A stretch of 64,000 nucleotides of DNA from Chloroflexota bacterium (GCA_026707745.1 JAPOWG010000011.1:186001-250000); one strand, 5' to 3'; counted from the stretch's first letter, positions 54,985 through 64,000 are shown. Notes: generated by a model from the letters alone, not told the origin. Numbers and translations: made by a program.

Positions 54985-56784
54985 ATGAGCAAGCCGAAAG
55001 ACAGTGGTCATCCCTTTGTTCGCTTATTGAACTATGCCTCGGCATACAAGCGGCGAGTGGCCTTTGCCACCATCTACTCCATGCTAGGCAAGATTTTTGA
55101 CATCATGCCGCCGGTCTTGATCGGGGTCGCGGTCGATATTGTCGTGCAGAGGCAGGACTCGCTTTTGGGCCGTCTGGGCGTCGCCGACTTGACTCATCAA
55201 TTGCTGATACTGGGATTTATCACCCTGATCGTCTGGATACTTGAATCCCTTTTTGGATATATACAACGCGTTCAGTGGCGGAATCTGGCGCAGTCCATAC
55301 AGCACGATTTGCGCGTCGACGCTTACGACCATGTACAGCACCTGGAACTGGCCTATTTTGAGGACCAGAGTACCGGTGGATTGATGGCGATACTTAACGA
55401 CGACATCAATCAGTTGGAGCGTTTCCTGGATATCGGCGCCAGCGATGTGGTGCAGATGGTCACCACCGTTGTCGTGATTGGTGGCATCTTCTTCCTGGTT
55501 GCGCCCAGCATCGCCTGGATGGCCGCAATTCCCATACCCTTCATCATCTGGGGTTCAATGCGATTCCAGCGCCTGCTCGCGCCGCGCTACAGCGAAGTCC
55601 GTGAACAAGTCAGCATGATCAACCATCACTTGTCCAATAGTCTTAGCGGCATCGCAACCATCAAGAGCTTCACCGCAGAAGATTACGAAGCGGAGCGCCT
55701 GCGCGTCGAGAGCAACGAGTACGTCGAACGCAACCGCCGCGCCATCCTTCTGAGTTCGGCATTTACGCCTTTGATACGGATAGTAATCGTGACCGGATTT
55801 ATCGCTATTACCGTTGCCGGCGGCCAGTTGACGCTCAGCGGCAACTTGGATGTCGGCGCGTTCAGCGTGCTGGTCTTCATGACTCAGCGCTTGCTCTGGC
55901 CCTTGACCAGGCTGGGTGAGACTTTTGATCTTTACCAGCGAGCCATGGCATCGACCAACCGTATCCTGGATCTGCTGGGAATCGAGCGCAAGATCAACGA
56001 TGGCGACATCTCCTTGCCGATAGCGGCCATCCGCGGCGATATGCGCCTTGATGACGTGAGTTTCTCCTATAACGACGGGCGTGAAATCATAAAGGGCTTG
56101 ACCTTGGACTTCCCGGCTGGCGATACCGTGGCGATCGTCGGCGCGACCGGCGCCGGCAAGAGCACCGTTATCAAGCTGCTGCTGCGCTATTACGACGTGA
56201 CATCGGGACGCGTTCTGCTTGATGGCTACGATCTGCGAGAGTTGAAGCAAGCGGATATTCGCAATGCGATCGGCTTGGTCAGCCAGGACGTCTTTCTCTT
56301 TCACGGTACAGTGCGCGAGAATATCGCCTATGGCTCCCAAGATATGCCTGACCATCTCATTGTTGACGCTGCCAAGATCGCCGAGGCGCATCAATTCATA
56401 AGTGAGCTGCCACAAGGATACGACACAGTCGTAGGGGAGCGCGGGCAGAAACTTTCCGGGGGACAGCGACAACGCTTGTCCATCGCCCGGGCTGTATTGA
56501 CGGATCCGCCTATACTGGTGCTCGACGAAGCTACCTCTTCAGTCGATAACGAGACCGAAGCCGCGATTCAGCGTTCGCTGGAACGGATCGCCGTTGGCCG
56601 CACCACGATTGTTATCGCGCATCGTCTGTCCACCATTCGCAACGCCGACATGATTTATGTCTTGCAAAACGGCCAACTGAGAGAAAGCGGGAGGCACGAA
56701 GCCCTGGTGCATTTCAATGGCCTCTACGCGACGCTGTGGCGCGTGCAAACCGGCGAACGGATGCTGGCTCAAGCCGGCGACTAG
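54985..56784 (+). CDS. ABC transporter, fused permease and ATPase (exporter type)
   Basis: 599 residues. Six-helix transmembrane domain (1-320) followed by the nucleotide-binding domain: Walker [10 protein letters not shown] (about 387-395), Q-loop [17 protein letters not shown], signature [16 protein letters not shown], Walker [15 protein letters not shown]-loop [12 protein letters not shown] homodimer or heterodimer exporter of the MsbA/LmrA group; substrate unknown. A partial promoter (TATAAT, 54941-54946, without a well-placed -35) precedes it. The stop codon is shared by a CTAG palindrome with the convergent gene. Confidence 0.93.
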   Translation: MSKPKDSGHPFVRLLNYASAYKRRVAFATIYSMLGKIFDIMPPVLIGVAVDIVVQRQDSLLGRLGVADLTHQLLILGFITLIVWILESLFGYIQRVQWRNLAQSIQHDLRVDAYDHVQHLELAYFEDQSTGGLMAILNDDINQLERFLDIGASDVVQMVTTVVVIGGIFFLVAPSIAWMAAIPIPFIIWGSMRFQRLLAPRYSEVREQVSMINHHLSNSLSGIATIKSFTAEDYEAERLRVESNEYVERNRRAILLSSAFTPLIRIVIVTGFIAITVAGGQLTLSGNLDVGAFSVLVFMTQRLLWPLTRLGETFDLYQRAMASTNRILDLLGIERKINDGDISLPIAAIRGDMRLDDVSFSYNDGREIIKGLTLDFPAGDTVAIVGATGAGKSTVIKLLLRYYDVTSGRVLLDGYDLRELKQADIRNAIGLVSQDVFLFHGTVRENIAYGSQDMPDHLIVDAAKIAEAHQFISELPQGYDTVVGERGQKLSGGQRQRLSIARAVLTDPPILVLDEATSSVDNETEAAIQRSLERIAVGRTTIVIAHRLSTIRNADMIYVLQNGQLRESGRHEALVHFNGLYATLWRVQTGERMLAQAGD

Positions 56785-57749
56785 CGTACCTGCGCAAGCA
56801 AGCTATCAACAATTTCCATATTGCGAACGGCATCGCTCGGCGGGAAGCGCGGGGCTCGTCCCGTGAGCAGGGCGTCGGCGAAGTCTTCCACCATCAATTG
56901 ATAGTGATCAACCGGCGGGATGACATGTTCCCTTAGTTGATCGCCCTGCCAGTGTTGAACGACTGTATCCTTGCCCTTGTCCGGGGTGAAACTCGATCCC
57001 ACGACAATCGAGCCGCTTGTACCCTTGAGCCGGTAGCTTTGCTGGCGATGGGCGCGCAGGCCGCAGTCGAAGTGCCCAATCACGCCCGAGGGAAACTTCA
57101 ACGTGCCGGCTAGAATCTCGTCGACGCCCGTGCTCGGGCCGATGTTGCCGACGGCGGTGACCGTTTCCGGTTCTTCGCCTGTCATGAAGCGCATCAAGTT
57201 GACGCAGTAACAGCCCACATCCATCAATCCGCCGCCGGCGAGCGCCTTGCTCAAACGGATATTAGCCTCATCACTGATATAAAATGTGAAGCTGCTGTTG
57301 ATGATTTTCAGATCGCCAATGCCGCCCTCGGCCATAATAGATTTGACCTTGGCGTGCTGGGGATGAAAGCGATACATGAAGGCTTCCGCCAGCAAAACGT
57401 CCTGGTCTTCAAAAGCGTCGACTATCGTCTGCGCTTCCGCTGCGTCGCTGGCGAAGGGTTTTTCGCAAAGCGTGGCCACACCGGCTTGCGCGCACTTGAT
57501 GCTCCACTCGGCATGCATGCTGTTTGGCAGTGGATTGTAGATGGCGTCAACATCTTCGCTTTCGATCAGCTCTTCGTAGCTGCCATATACGATCGGGATG
57601 CTCTGCTCGGCGGCGAACTCCCGCGCGCGTTCCAGCGATCGACTGGCGACTGCCGCGACGACGCCGTTGCGCGACTCATGGATAGCCGAGATGACCTTCC
57701 GGCCAATATTGGCGGTGCTTAAGATACCCCAGCGGACTTTGTCGGGCAT
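56781..57749 (-). CDS. Gfo/Idh/MocA family oxidoreductase
   Basis: 322 residues. Rossmann domain [20 protein letters not shown] at the N-terminus, [50 protein letters not shown] with the conserved E-K-P lysine, [17 protein letters not shown], and [24 protein letters not shown] with the catalytic D-x3-(H/Y)-like residues. NAD(P)-dependent sugar or cyclitol oxidation-reduction. AAGGAG 7 bases before ATG 57749. Probably co-transcribed after the binding-protein gene (22 bases). Confidence 0.92.
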   Translation of the reverse strand: MPDKVRWGILSTANIGRKVISAIHESRNGVVAAVASRSLERAREFAAEQSIPIVYGSYEELIESEDVDAIYNPLPNSMHAEWSIKCAQAGVATLCEKPFASDAAEAQTIVDAFEDQDVLLAEAFMYRFHPQHAKVKSIMAEGGIGDLKIINSSFTFYISDEANIRLSKALAGGGLMDVGCYCVNLMRFMTGEEPETVTAVGNIGPSTGVDEILAGTLKFPSGVIGHFDCGLRAHRQQSYRLKGTSGSIVVGSSFTPDKGKDTVVQHWQGDQLREHVIPPVDHYQLMVEDFADALLTGRAPRFPPSDAVRNMEIVDSLLAQVR

Positions 57750-57771
57750 AAGACGCTCTCCTTATTAGATC

Positions 57772-58551
57772 TCATAACCACAGTGCGATGATTTTATCGA
57801 GTTCGCCATTTTCTTTCAAAGCGGCCAAGGCGCCGTCGACAAGCCTCCAGGCGTCTCGGTTATCGCGCCGCGCCGCGATCGCGTAATGATCGCGCGTCAG
57901 GTAGCTTTGCGCGGTACGCCAGTCAGCAAATCGTCTCTGGTAAAGTCGCAATGTGATAGCGTCTACGATAGCGGCATCAGCGTACTCGAGGCGCAGGGAA
58001 TCCAGCGCATATGTCGGCAGTTCGTAGGGCAGGCGCGTCACGGGATCATTCTTGTCTTCCAGCACCCGCAGTTCTGTGTCCGCCCCGCTGCCAAACTCGT
58101 AGGCGACCTTTTGTCCCGCCAGCCCGTCAAGTAACGCGATGGCTTTGTCAGCGGGCGTGACCAGCAGAAGTCCGTTGTCGAAATAATGCCGCGTATAGCG
58201 GACATCATCCATGCGCGCCTCTTCAACTCGCAGGGCCGAAATCAGGATGTCCACCTCTCCGCTGATCAAGGCGTCGTACAGGCCGTAGTAGCCGATGTTG
58301 AGGAATCGAATCGGCAAATTAATATGCCGGGCGATGGCATTCGCGAGATCAATGTCCAGTCCGTAGACCGCCTGACCGTCGTCGCTGGCAAAGGGCGGGA
58401 CACTGGCGTCGACGCCGACGACAATGATGCCGCGGGGAAAGGCTTTGGCTATGTCGGCGGGGCGCTCTGTCCATGAAGCGAACAGAAACAACGAACTCAT
58501 CGAGATGACCAGTAGCGCAAGTGACAGCCCCAGACGCGCCCGCTTGCTCAT
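57772..58551 (-). CDS. Extracellular solute-binding protein, family 3
   Basis: 259 residues from ATG 58551, which overlaps the upstream stop by ATGA; the longer frame from 58710 lies in the upstream gene. An N-terminal helix (ARLGLSLALLVISMSSLFLFASW) without a lipobox acts as anchor or signal, then GIIVVGVDASVPPFASDDGQAVYGLDIDLANAIARHINLPIRFLNIGYYGLYDALISGEVDILISALRVEEARMDDVRYTRHYFDNGLLLV, typical of amino-acid binding proteins (SBP_bac_3), through RLYQRRFADW. No permease or ATPase is adjacent. It may be a sensor or an orphan receptor. Confidence 0.87.
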   Translation of the reverse strand: MSKRARLGLSLALLVISMSSLFLFASWTERPADIAKAFPRGIIVVGVDASVPPFASDDGQAVYGLDIDLANAIARHINLPIRFLNIGYYGLYDALISGEVDILISALRVEEARMDDVRYTRHYFDNGLLLVTPADKAIALLDGLAGQKVAYEFGSGADTELRVLEDKNDPVTRLPYELPTYALDSLRLEYADAAIVDAITLRLYQRRFADWRTAQSYLTRDHYAIAARRDNRDAWRLVDGALAALKENGELDKIIALWL

Positions 58552-59735
58552 GACGCCTCCGGCGGCGGCAGCCACCCGCTGGGGCTGCGTTCCCAGCCGC
58601 GGGCATAGTCCTGGATCGCATAATAGATGGGCTTCAGGTCGAATTCCGGACTCACGAGTGTGAAGTTGTCCGGGTAGCCATTCAGGGGCGCGGGATAACG
58701 AAACGCCCAAATGCAGAGTTGCTGGGCCCAGTTCCAGTTGCTCTGCGCGAATTCGAAAGCTTTAATCGTATACTGCAAGCGCTGCGACGGTCGGACAGCG
58801 CCGGTCCAGCGCGGATGGTCATTCCAGCCGCTCTCGGTGATGAAAACGGGTTTGGCCGCGTCGCCGGCTTCCACCATGATTTGACGGAGGAATTCCACCC
58901 GGCGGAAGTTAAGCCGATCAGCGCTAGGCTCGGCATCGGCCGGTTCGGTTGATCCATAACTGTGAACCGCCAAAGCATCAAAGTGTGGCGCGGCGCCGCT
59001 GCTATACATCTCGCGCAGGTATATGTTTTCGTTGAGCCCGGCCGGGCTGCCCTGGACTTCGTTTGTGGGCGCCAGCGCGCCCGCCAAAACCAGGGCCTGC
59101 GGATTCGCCTCTTTGATCGCCCGGTAACTCAAACCCAGCAATCGGACATAGGCGGCTGGATCGACCGGTCGATAACCCCACTCGAAGCTAAGATTGGGTT
59201 CGTTCCAAATGATAAAATGTCGGATTTCTTCTGGGTAGCGCGCCGCCAACTGCGAGGCGTATTGGGCGAAATCGTCGAAGGAGGCCTCCGGCAAGTAATT
59301 GAGCGTTGTGGCGCGGCCCTCGCTGGTAGCTGGTCGCGCCCAGTCAGGCACCAGCCCCAGCCTGGCGATGATACGCAGGCCCTGGTTCTTCGCGTGACGG
59401 ACGATGATATCTGCTTGCGTCCAGTTGTACTGATCGTCGCCGGGCTCAAAGTATGCCCAGGGGAAGAATTGTACGATTGTCGTCGCGCCCATCTCTCTTA
59501 CCAGTTCCAGTGATCGCTTGATCTTCCGCTCCTGGACTTCGTTTTCCAACAAGGTATGGACGCAGACTTGTGGCTTGGTTGTCTGCACGACCTGCGCTTC
59601 TCCCAGCTCAACATATTCAACCGGGGACCACGTGGTTGAAAAGACCATGTAGACAGTAGTCAGTAGCAGCAGCCATCCCGGTCGGGTCAGCAACTTGAAG
59701 AAGCGGCGCGATTTATACCTGAATGAGTTAAGCAT
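58548..59735 (-). CDS. Membrane-anchored glycoside hydrolase, clan GH-A (GH5/GH39-like)
   Basis: 395 residues. N-terminal helix LTRPGWLLLLTTVYMVFSTTW anchors an outside TIM barrel: VREMGATTIVQFFPWAYFEPGDDQYNWTQADIIV, HFIIWNEPNLSFEWGYRP with acid/base Glu in N-E-P, HFDALAVHSYGS, and KPVFITESGWNDHP with the nucleophile Glu. The order W-N-E-P then T-E-S-G is that of clan A. Sugar specificity unknown. Overlaps the solute-binding gene by ATGA, so they are coupled. The domain ends GWERSPSGWLPPPEAS. Confidence 0.88.
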   Translation of the reverse strand: MLNSFRYKSRRFFKLLTRPGWLLLLTTVYMVFSTTWSPVEYVELGEAQVVQTTKPQVCVHTLLENEVQERKIKRSLELVREMGATTIVQFFPWAYFEPGDDQYNWTQADIIVRHAKNQGLRIIARLGLVPDWARPATSEGRATTLNYLPEASFDDFAQYASQLAARYPEEIRHFIIWNEPNLSFEWGYRPVDPAAYVRLLGLSYRAIKEANPQALVLAGALAPTNEVQGSPAGLNENIYLREMYSSGAAPHFDALAVHSYGSTEPADAEPSADRLNFRRVEFLRQIMVEAGDAAKPVFITESGWNDHPRWTGAVRPSQRLQYTIKAFEFAQSNWNWAQQLCIWAFRYPAPLNGYPDNFTLVSPEFDLKPIYYAIQDYARGWERSPSGWLPPPEAS

Positions 59736-59881
59736 CCGCTACACGATATGTGACATTACTTATGCGATAAGGTACAATGGCGCATGTTCGTTCGCGGCGC
59801 GCGCATTTGCGATTGGGACATTTGCGCGACGGCCGAACGGACATATTGTAGTGGCTGATGTTTGTGTGGGGATAGGTAGAT

Positions 59882-60610
59882 TTGCCGCAGCGTGTTATCG
59901 CCATGTGGTCTGGACCACGTAATATCTCGACCGCCTTGATGCGCTCTTGGGCGAGCAGAAGCGACACCACTGTGATCGACGAACCGTTCTATGCGCATTA
60001 TCTCCAGTTCACTGGCTATGATCACCCTGGCGCTGATGAGGTCATTGCCGCATACGAGACGGACTGGCGCCGAGTGATAGACGGATTGCTCCCGGATGGA
60101 TCTAGCGATGAAACGATCGTCTATCAAAAACATATGACGCAACATATGCTCGAGCATATCGACCGCTCCTGGATTGCCCGGGTTTCCAACTGTTTTTTGA
60201 TACGGGATCCGCGTCGAATGCTATTGTCCTTTTCAAAGGTGATTCCTGACCCGCGTCTCGATCAGTTGGGTCTGGTCCAGCAAGTGGAAATTTTCCAACA
60301 TGTGCGACGCCTTACAGGCGCCGTGCCACCGGTAATCTCATCGCGCGGCGTTTTGTCCAATCCGGAGGGTTCGTTGCGGAGGCTTTGCGCGCTGCTCGAT
60401 GTGCCCTTTGAAAGCGCGATGCTCAGTTGGAAGGCGGGCAGGCACGATAGTGACGGCGTCTGGGCGAAGCATTGGTATGCGAGTGTGGAAAAGTCAACCG
60501 GATTCGCGCCCTACGAGCGCGATGACAGTCCGCTGCCGGGACATTTGCGCGGCTTGCTCGACGAATGCCAGGGACTTTACGAGCAGATGGCTAAACATTG
60601 CATAAACTAA
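59882..60610 (+). CDS. Sulfotransferase-like P-loop protein paired with the aminotransferase homologue
   Basis: 242 residues from TTG 59882 (AGGTAG 3-6 bases upstream; ATG 59903 is an alternative). IAMWSGPRNISTALMRSWASR near the start is the PAPS-type P-loop (S-G-P-R-N-I-S-T), VIDEPFYAHYL gives the second conserved block, and SNCFLIRDPRRMLLSFSKV the 3'-phosphate-binding R-D-P-R. It resembles the small sulfotransferase-like proteins often found next to, or fused to, class IV aminotransferase homologues; I recall such a fusion in plants. The two genes are 8 bases apart here. Substrate and even transferase activity unproven. Confidence 0.82.
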   Translation: MPQRVIAMWSGPRNISTALMRSWASRSDTTVIDEPFYAHYLQFTGYDHPGADEVIAAYETDWRRVIDGLLPDGSSDETIVYQKHMTQHMLEHIDRSWIARVSNCFLIRDPRRMLLSFSKVIPDPRLDQLGLVQQVEIFQHVRRLTGAVPPVISSRGVLSNPEGSLRRLCALLDVPFESAMLSWKAGRHDSDGVWAKHWYASVEKSTGFAPYERDDSPLPGHLRGLLDECQGLYEQMAKHCIN

Positions 60611-60618
60611 GGTAAGGC

Positions 60619-61533
60619 ATGAAACAAGCATTCAATCCCAAGAACAAGGACTTGCTCATCAATATCAATGGAGAACTCTATCATCGCGATGTGGCGGGCA
60701 TCAGTCCTTTTGACTCGGCGGTGCAAGGCGGCGACGCCGTTTGGGAGGGCTTGAGACTTTATCAGGGCAGGATATTCAAATTGATCCCTCATCTCGACAG
60801 ATTGCGCGCTTCGGCTCAGGCCATGGCATTTGCCGAGATTCCGAGCCACCAAGCGATCATCAACGAGATAAGCAAGACATTGCATGCCAATGAAATGACG
60901 GACGGCGTCCACATTCGCTTGACCTTGACCCGCGGCGTCAAATACACTAGCGGGATGGATATACGGCTCAACAATCAGGGACCGACTTTGATCGTTCTCG
61001 CCGAGCACAAACCGCCGGTATACGACAAGAGCGGCATTCGCTTAATCACGTCCGGCATTCGGCGCATCCCGCCGGATTGCGTCGATCAAAACATTCACTC
61101 CTGCAATCTGATAAACTCGATTCTGGCCAAGATTCAGGCCAATGCGGCCGGCGTCGACGACGCCTTGATGCTGGACTATCAAGGTTACGTTGCGGAGACA
61201 AATGCAACCCACGTCTTCATTGTCGACGACGGCCTTGTCATGACATCGGATACGGGTTCTTGCCCGGAAGGCATCACTCGGTCGGCGGTGCTGGAGATTT
61301 GCGAGAGCAAGGGCATTCCCTATGCGATTAAAGACATATCGCTGTCTGAAGTCTTCCGAGCCGATGAAATGTTTTGCACTGGAACAATGGGGGAATTGGC
61401 GCCGGTGATTGAGCTGGATGGCAGGACCATTGGCAGCGGCCAAGCAGGCGAAATGACCCTGCGACTGAGTACCTTGTTCCGCGAACGGACACGACGCGAA
61501 GGTTATCAAATCTTGCAGACTGTGACGAGCTAA
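60619..61533 (+). CDS. Class IV aminotransferase homologue (IlvE/DAAT fold) lacking the PLP lysine
   Basis: 304 residues. Fold of branched-chain and D-amino acid aminotransferases: GISPFDSAVQGGDAVWEGLRLYQGRIFKL, NATHVFIVDDGLVMTSDTGSCPEGITRSAVLEICESKGIPYAIKDISLSEVFRADEMFCTGTMGELAPV. In the block that holds the Schiff-base lysine in the family (I-K-S-L-N in D-amino acid aminotransferase) it has I-H-S-C-N, with His 160 encoded by CAC at 61096-61098. A Lys is present 12 residues further on (LAKIQAN) but is also conserved in active enzymes. So it may bind PLP without normal catalysis, or use another chemistry. Calling it ilvE would be unsafe. Confidence 0.85.
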   Translation: MKQAFNPKNKDLLININGELYHRDVAGISPFDSAVQGGDAVWEGLRLYQGRIFKLIPHLDRLRASAQAMAFAEIPSHQAIINEISKTLHANEMTDGVHIRLTLTRGVKYTSGMDIRLNNQGPTLIVLAEHKPPVYDKSGIRLITSGIRRIPPDCVDQNIHSCNLINSILAKIQANAAGVDDALMLDYQGYVAETNATHVFIVDDGLVMTSDTGSCPEGITRSAVLEICESKGIPYAIKDISLSEVFRADEMFCTGTMGELAPVIELDGRTIGSGQAGEMTLRLSTLFRERTRREGYQILQTVTS

Positions 61534-61575
61534 TCGGCTGTATCTCAATACTGAAGCATAAAGGAGGGTATACAG

Positions 61576-63843
61576 ATGTCAGATTTTTCATTTGTTGGAC
61601 AAGCGACCCCGATGATCGACGGCGGCGCCAAAGTCACGGGCAATTTGAAGTACACGGGCGATTTGAAGCTGGCGGGCATGTTGCATGCCAGGTTCGTCCT
61701 CAGCAGCTACGCTCATGCCAATATCAAGGGGATTGATGTCGACGCCGCCCTGGCGCTCCCGGGTGTGCAGCGTGTTTTGACCGCCGCCGATCTTCCCGAT
61801 ATAGCGCCGTCTTCCCGCGCCAGGCTGATGTTGGCGCGGGACCGCGTCATTTTTGTCGGTCAGCCGGTGGCGGTTGTGCTTGCAGATGACCAGGCCTCTG
61901 CGGCCGACGGCGCCGAACTGGTGGATGTGGATTACGAGCCGCTGGACGCTGCCACAACAATGGATGCGGCAATGGCGGAGGACGCGCCTCTGGTTTGGCC
62001 CAACGGCATCCAAACCGGCGCGGGAGACGAAGCCGCGCATGGCGCCGATGCCGGCGGCGAGGCCGAGGACGAAGAGGAAGAAGCCTCCAACATCGCCGGC
62101 CGCACCAAGATTGAACGCGGCGATGTCGCGGCGGCCTTTGCCGCGGCGGACCTGATTGTGGAACGCACCTTCGAAACGCCGATGGTGCACCAGAGTTCAA
62201 TCGAGACACAAGGTTGGGTTGCCCAGCCAAACCCGATCAACGGCGGGCTTACCATGTGGGGCAGCATTCAGTCGCCCTTCGGCGTGAGACTGGACGTGGC
62301 CGATACGCTCGGCATCCCGGAATCTGACGTGACCGTCTATGGCATGCCGGTCGGCGGCGCATTCGGCGCCAAGTTCGGCTTGTACGAGCCGATGGTGGCG
62401 CTGATTGCGTTTACAGTGGGGCGCCCGGTGAGTTTGATCCTCACGCGCGGCGAGGAACTTTTGACCACGAATCCGGCGCCGGCGCTACGGCTTTCCGCCA
62501 AGCTCGGCTTCAAGAATGACGGCACCTTGCTCGCTATGCAAGCGCTGGCAATGGCCGATACCGGGATTTATCCAAGCGGTCTGGGAAGTTTTGCTTCCTT
62601 CCAATTCGCTAACTTTTATCCCTGCGACAATGTGCTGCTGGAATCAATCAATGTCGTGACCTTTAAGCAATCCGTCGGCGCCTATCGCGCCCCGACGTCC
62701 CCGACGGCCTTTATGGCTGCGGAAACGCTCTTTGATGAAGCCGCCTCGCAACTGGGCATGGATCCGATCGAATTGCGGCTCATGAACGCAGCGCAAGCCG
62801 GCGACCTAATGCCCGACGAAAGCGAATTCCCGAACATCGGCATGGTCCAGACCTTGGAAGCCGTGCGCGAGCACCCCTTATGGAAAAACCGCGCCGAATC
62901 GCGCAAAGCCGGCCGCGGCGTCGGCGTGGCAATCGGCGGATGGATGGGCGGTCTGGAGCCGGGCGCAGCCGCATGCAAGCTCAACCGAGACGGCGTTTTG
63001 CAGGTGCAGATTGGCACGGCTGATCTTTCGGGTACGCCGACCAGTTTCGCGCTGCTCGCGGCAGAGGCTTATGGCGTTGATCCCGACCAGGTACGCTTCG
63101 TCTATAGCGATACCGACAGCGCGCCTTATGGCGGGGGCGTCGGCGGCAGCAAGACACTGTACACTTTGGGCAATGCCGTTCTCCGAGCGGCGGAAGACGC
63201 TCGCCGCCAAACCTTGGCGATTGCCGCCGAAGAATTTGAAGTTTCTACCGAGGATCTGGAGATCGTAGACGGTCGTGTTCAGGTGCGGGGCTTCCCCGAT
63301 CGATCGATTGGCCTGGGCGAGATAGCCGGCAAGACGATGACATTTGGCGGCGAGTACGAACCTGTCTACGGCAACGGCCGACAAGCCGTGACCGACCGCG
63401 CGCCATCGTTCTCGGCGCAGGTCGCCGAAGTTGAGGTGGATGAGGAGACCGGCGAAGTCAATCTGGTGAATCTGGCGGTGGTGCAGGACGTAGGACGCGC
63501 CATCAATCCCCTGGCGGTTGAAGGTCAAATGCAAGGTGGCGCCGTGCAAGGCGTCGGTTGGGCACTCTACGAAGAGATGCGCTACGACGAGAACGGACAG
63601 CTCTTGTCCGGATCCTGGATGGACTATGCCATGCCGGATGCCATGCAGGCTTCGCCGATACAGACGCAAATCGTGGAAGTTCCATCGGAGAGCGGTCCCT
63701 TTGGCGCGCGCGGGGTCGGCGAACCGCCGGTGATACCGACGGTCGCCGCCATTGCCAATGCCGTGGCCGACGCGACCGGGGTGCGACTGACGCAAACACC
63801 GATGACCGCGCCGAGAGTCCTGGAAGCGCTGGAACAGCGCTAG
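61576..63843 (+). CDS. Xanthine dehydrogenase family molybdopterin-binding subunit (large subunit)
   Basis: 755 residues. The N-terminal aldehyde oxidase hammerhead domain (VGQATPMIDGGAKVTGNLKYTGDLKLAGMLHARFVLSSYAHANIKGIDVDAAL) is followed by the molybdopterin domain: VGGAFGAKFG, SVGAYRAPTSPTAFMAAETLFDEAA, GGGVGGSKTLYTLGNAV, AINPLAVEGQMQGGAVQGVGWALYEEM and GARGVGEPPVIPTVAAIANA with the catalytic Glu. A strongly acidic insert (E/D-rich) lies at residues about 150-172. The Ala-Tyr-Arg loop is A-Y-R-A-P, not the Cys form of CO dehydrogenase. AGGAGG 8 bases before ATG 61576. The iron-sulfur and FAD subunits are not adjacent. Confidence 0.93.
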   Translation: MSDFSFVGQATPMIDGGAKVTGNLKYTGDLKLAGMLHARFVLSSYAHANIKGIDVDAALALPGVQRVLTAADLPDIAPSSRARLMLARDRVIFVGQPVAVVLADDQASAADGAELVDVDYEPLDAATTMDAAMAEDAPLVWPNGIQTGAGDEAAHGADAGGEAEDEEEEASNIAGRTKIERGDVAAAFAAADLIVERTFETPMVHQSSIETQGWVAQPNPINGGLTMWGSIQSPFGVRLDVADTLGIPESDVTVYGMPVGGAFGAKFGLYEPMVALIAFTVGRPVSLILTRGEELLTTNPAPALRLSAKLGFKNDGTLLAMQALAMADTGIYPSGLGSFASFQFANFYPCDNVLLESINVVTFKQSVGAYRAPTSPTAFMAAETLFDEAASQLGMDPIELRLMNAAQAGDLMPDESEFPNIGMVQTLEAVREHPLWKNRAESRKAGRGVGVAIGGWMGGLEPGAAACKLNRDGVLQVQIGTADLSGTPTSFALLAAEAYGVDPDQVRFVYSDTDSAPYGGGVGGSKTLYTLGNAVLRAAEDARRQTLAIAAEEFEVSTEDLEIVDGRVQVRGFPDRSIGLGEIAGKTMTFGGEYEPVYGNGRQAVTDRAPSFSAQVAEVEVDEETGEVNLVNLAVVQDVGRAINPLAVEGQMQGGAVQGVGWALYEEMRYDENGQLLSGSWMDYAMPDAMQASPIQTQIVEVPSESGPFGARGVGEPPVIPTVAAIANAVADATGVRLTQTPMTAPRVLEALEQR

Positions 63844-63882
63844 GAGAAGCCGAAGTTGCGACACTACAACCCTCACCCCAAA

Positions 63883-63907
63883 CCCCTCTCCCATAAAGGG
63901 AGAGGGG
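63883..63907. repeat. Palindromic intergenic repeat, first hairpin
   Basis: CCCCTCTCCC-ATAAA-GGGAGAGGGG, a perfect 10-base stem, embedded in a CCCTCACCCCAAA flank. Lies 40 bases after the molybdenum hydroxylase gene and could act as its transcription end. Confidence 0.8.
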
Positions 63908-63937
63908 CTTAAAGGGCTCAATTCGGGTCGCAAGACT

Positions 63938-63964
63938 CCCCTTCTCCCCTTGTGGGAGAAGGGG
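63938..63964. repeat. Palindromic intergenic repeat, second hairpin
   Basis: CCCCTTCTCCC-CTTGT-GGGAGAAGGGG, a perfect 11-base stem, followed by CCGGGGTATGAGGGG, which mirrors the CCCTCACCCC before the first hairpin. The two hairpins and flanks form one composite unit of about 115 bases reaching the window edge. Confidence 0.8.
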
Positions 63965-64000
63965 CCGGGGTATGAGGGGTGTATTTCAACAGACCCTATC

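Noticed and set aside
60619..61533. Plain call as branched-chain aminotransferase ilvE
   Set aside because: The catalytic lysine block has His, so the standard activity cannot be claimed.

Overview
The window is a bacterial chromosome segment of moderately high GC with dense, mostly housekeeping content and no rRNA, CRISPR array, phage module or transposase gene that I can see. The mix points to a Chloroflexota (Anaerolineae-like) bacterium: a T-box in front of trp, LCP-type wall-polymer ligase, RicT/PSP1 protein, a LipM-like octanoyltransferase, an AroK-AroB fusion, many TTG/GTG starts and small two-helix membrane proteins. This placement is an inference from gene content, not a proven taxonomy.

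Layout. 1-5.9 kb: a partial membrane protein, a nucleoside phosphorylase, then an ABC importer (binding protein and two permeases, no ATPase nearby) with a sulfatase-fold enzyme between them. 6.0-7.7 kb: tRNA-Asp, lysA, and a tandem of elongator and initiator tRNA-Met. 7.8-19.3 kb: uvrB, a deacetylase-family gene, a GT-C membrane transferase, aspS, aquaporin, a promoter-to-terminator unit with 6S RNA-like folding, an LCP protein, lipM and rlmI. 19.3-24.1 kb: a leftward repair operon polX / SH3-like protein / ligA / rlmI.

24.2-39.1 kb is the core of the window: two adjacent aromatic amino-acid operons controlled by two different RNA mechanisms. trpEGDCF-nudix-trpBA lies behind a tRNA-Trp-specific T-box (specifier UGG). 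aroH-tyrA-aroA-aroE-aroC-aroKB-aroQ lies behind a leader that encodes a short peptide with three consecutive Tyr codons and a Phe codon, followed by an intrinsic terminator, the layout of ribosome-mediated attenuation. Together they cover shikimate steps 2 to 7, chorismate to tryptophan, and chorismate to hydroxyphenylpyruvate; DAHP synthase, prephenate dehydratase and an aromatic aminotransferase are not in the window.

39.2-50.2 kb: glnA, lysC (convergent), then ricT, a LmbE-type deacetylase, an M20 amidohydrolase, an uncharacterised protein, purA, a small membrane protein, a membrane-anchored cytochrome c and rqcH. 50.2-59.7 kb: three glycosyltransferases, a KDG-type kinase, an ABC exporter, a Gfo/Idh oxidoreductase, a solute-binding protein and an anchored glycoside hydrolase. 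59.9-63.8 kb: a sulfotransferase-like gene paired with a class IV aminotransferase homologue whose PLP lysine appears to be histidine, then a molybdenum hydroxylase large subunit. Three kinds of intergenic palindromic repeats are scattered through the window.
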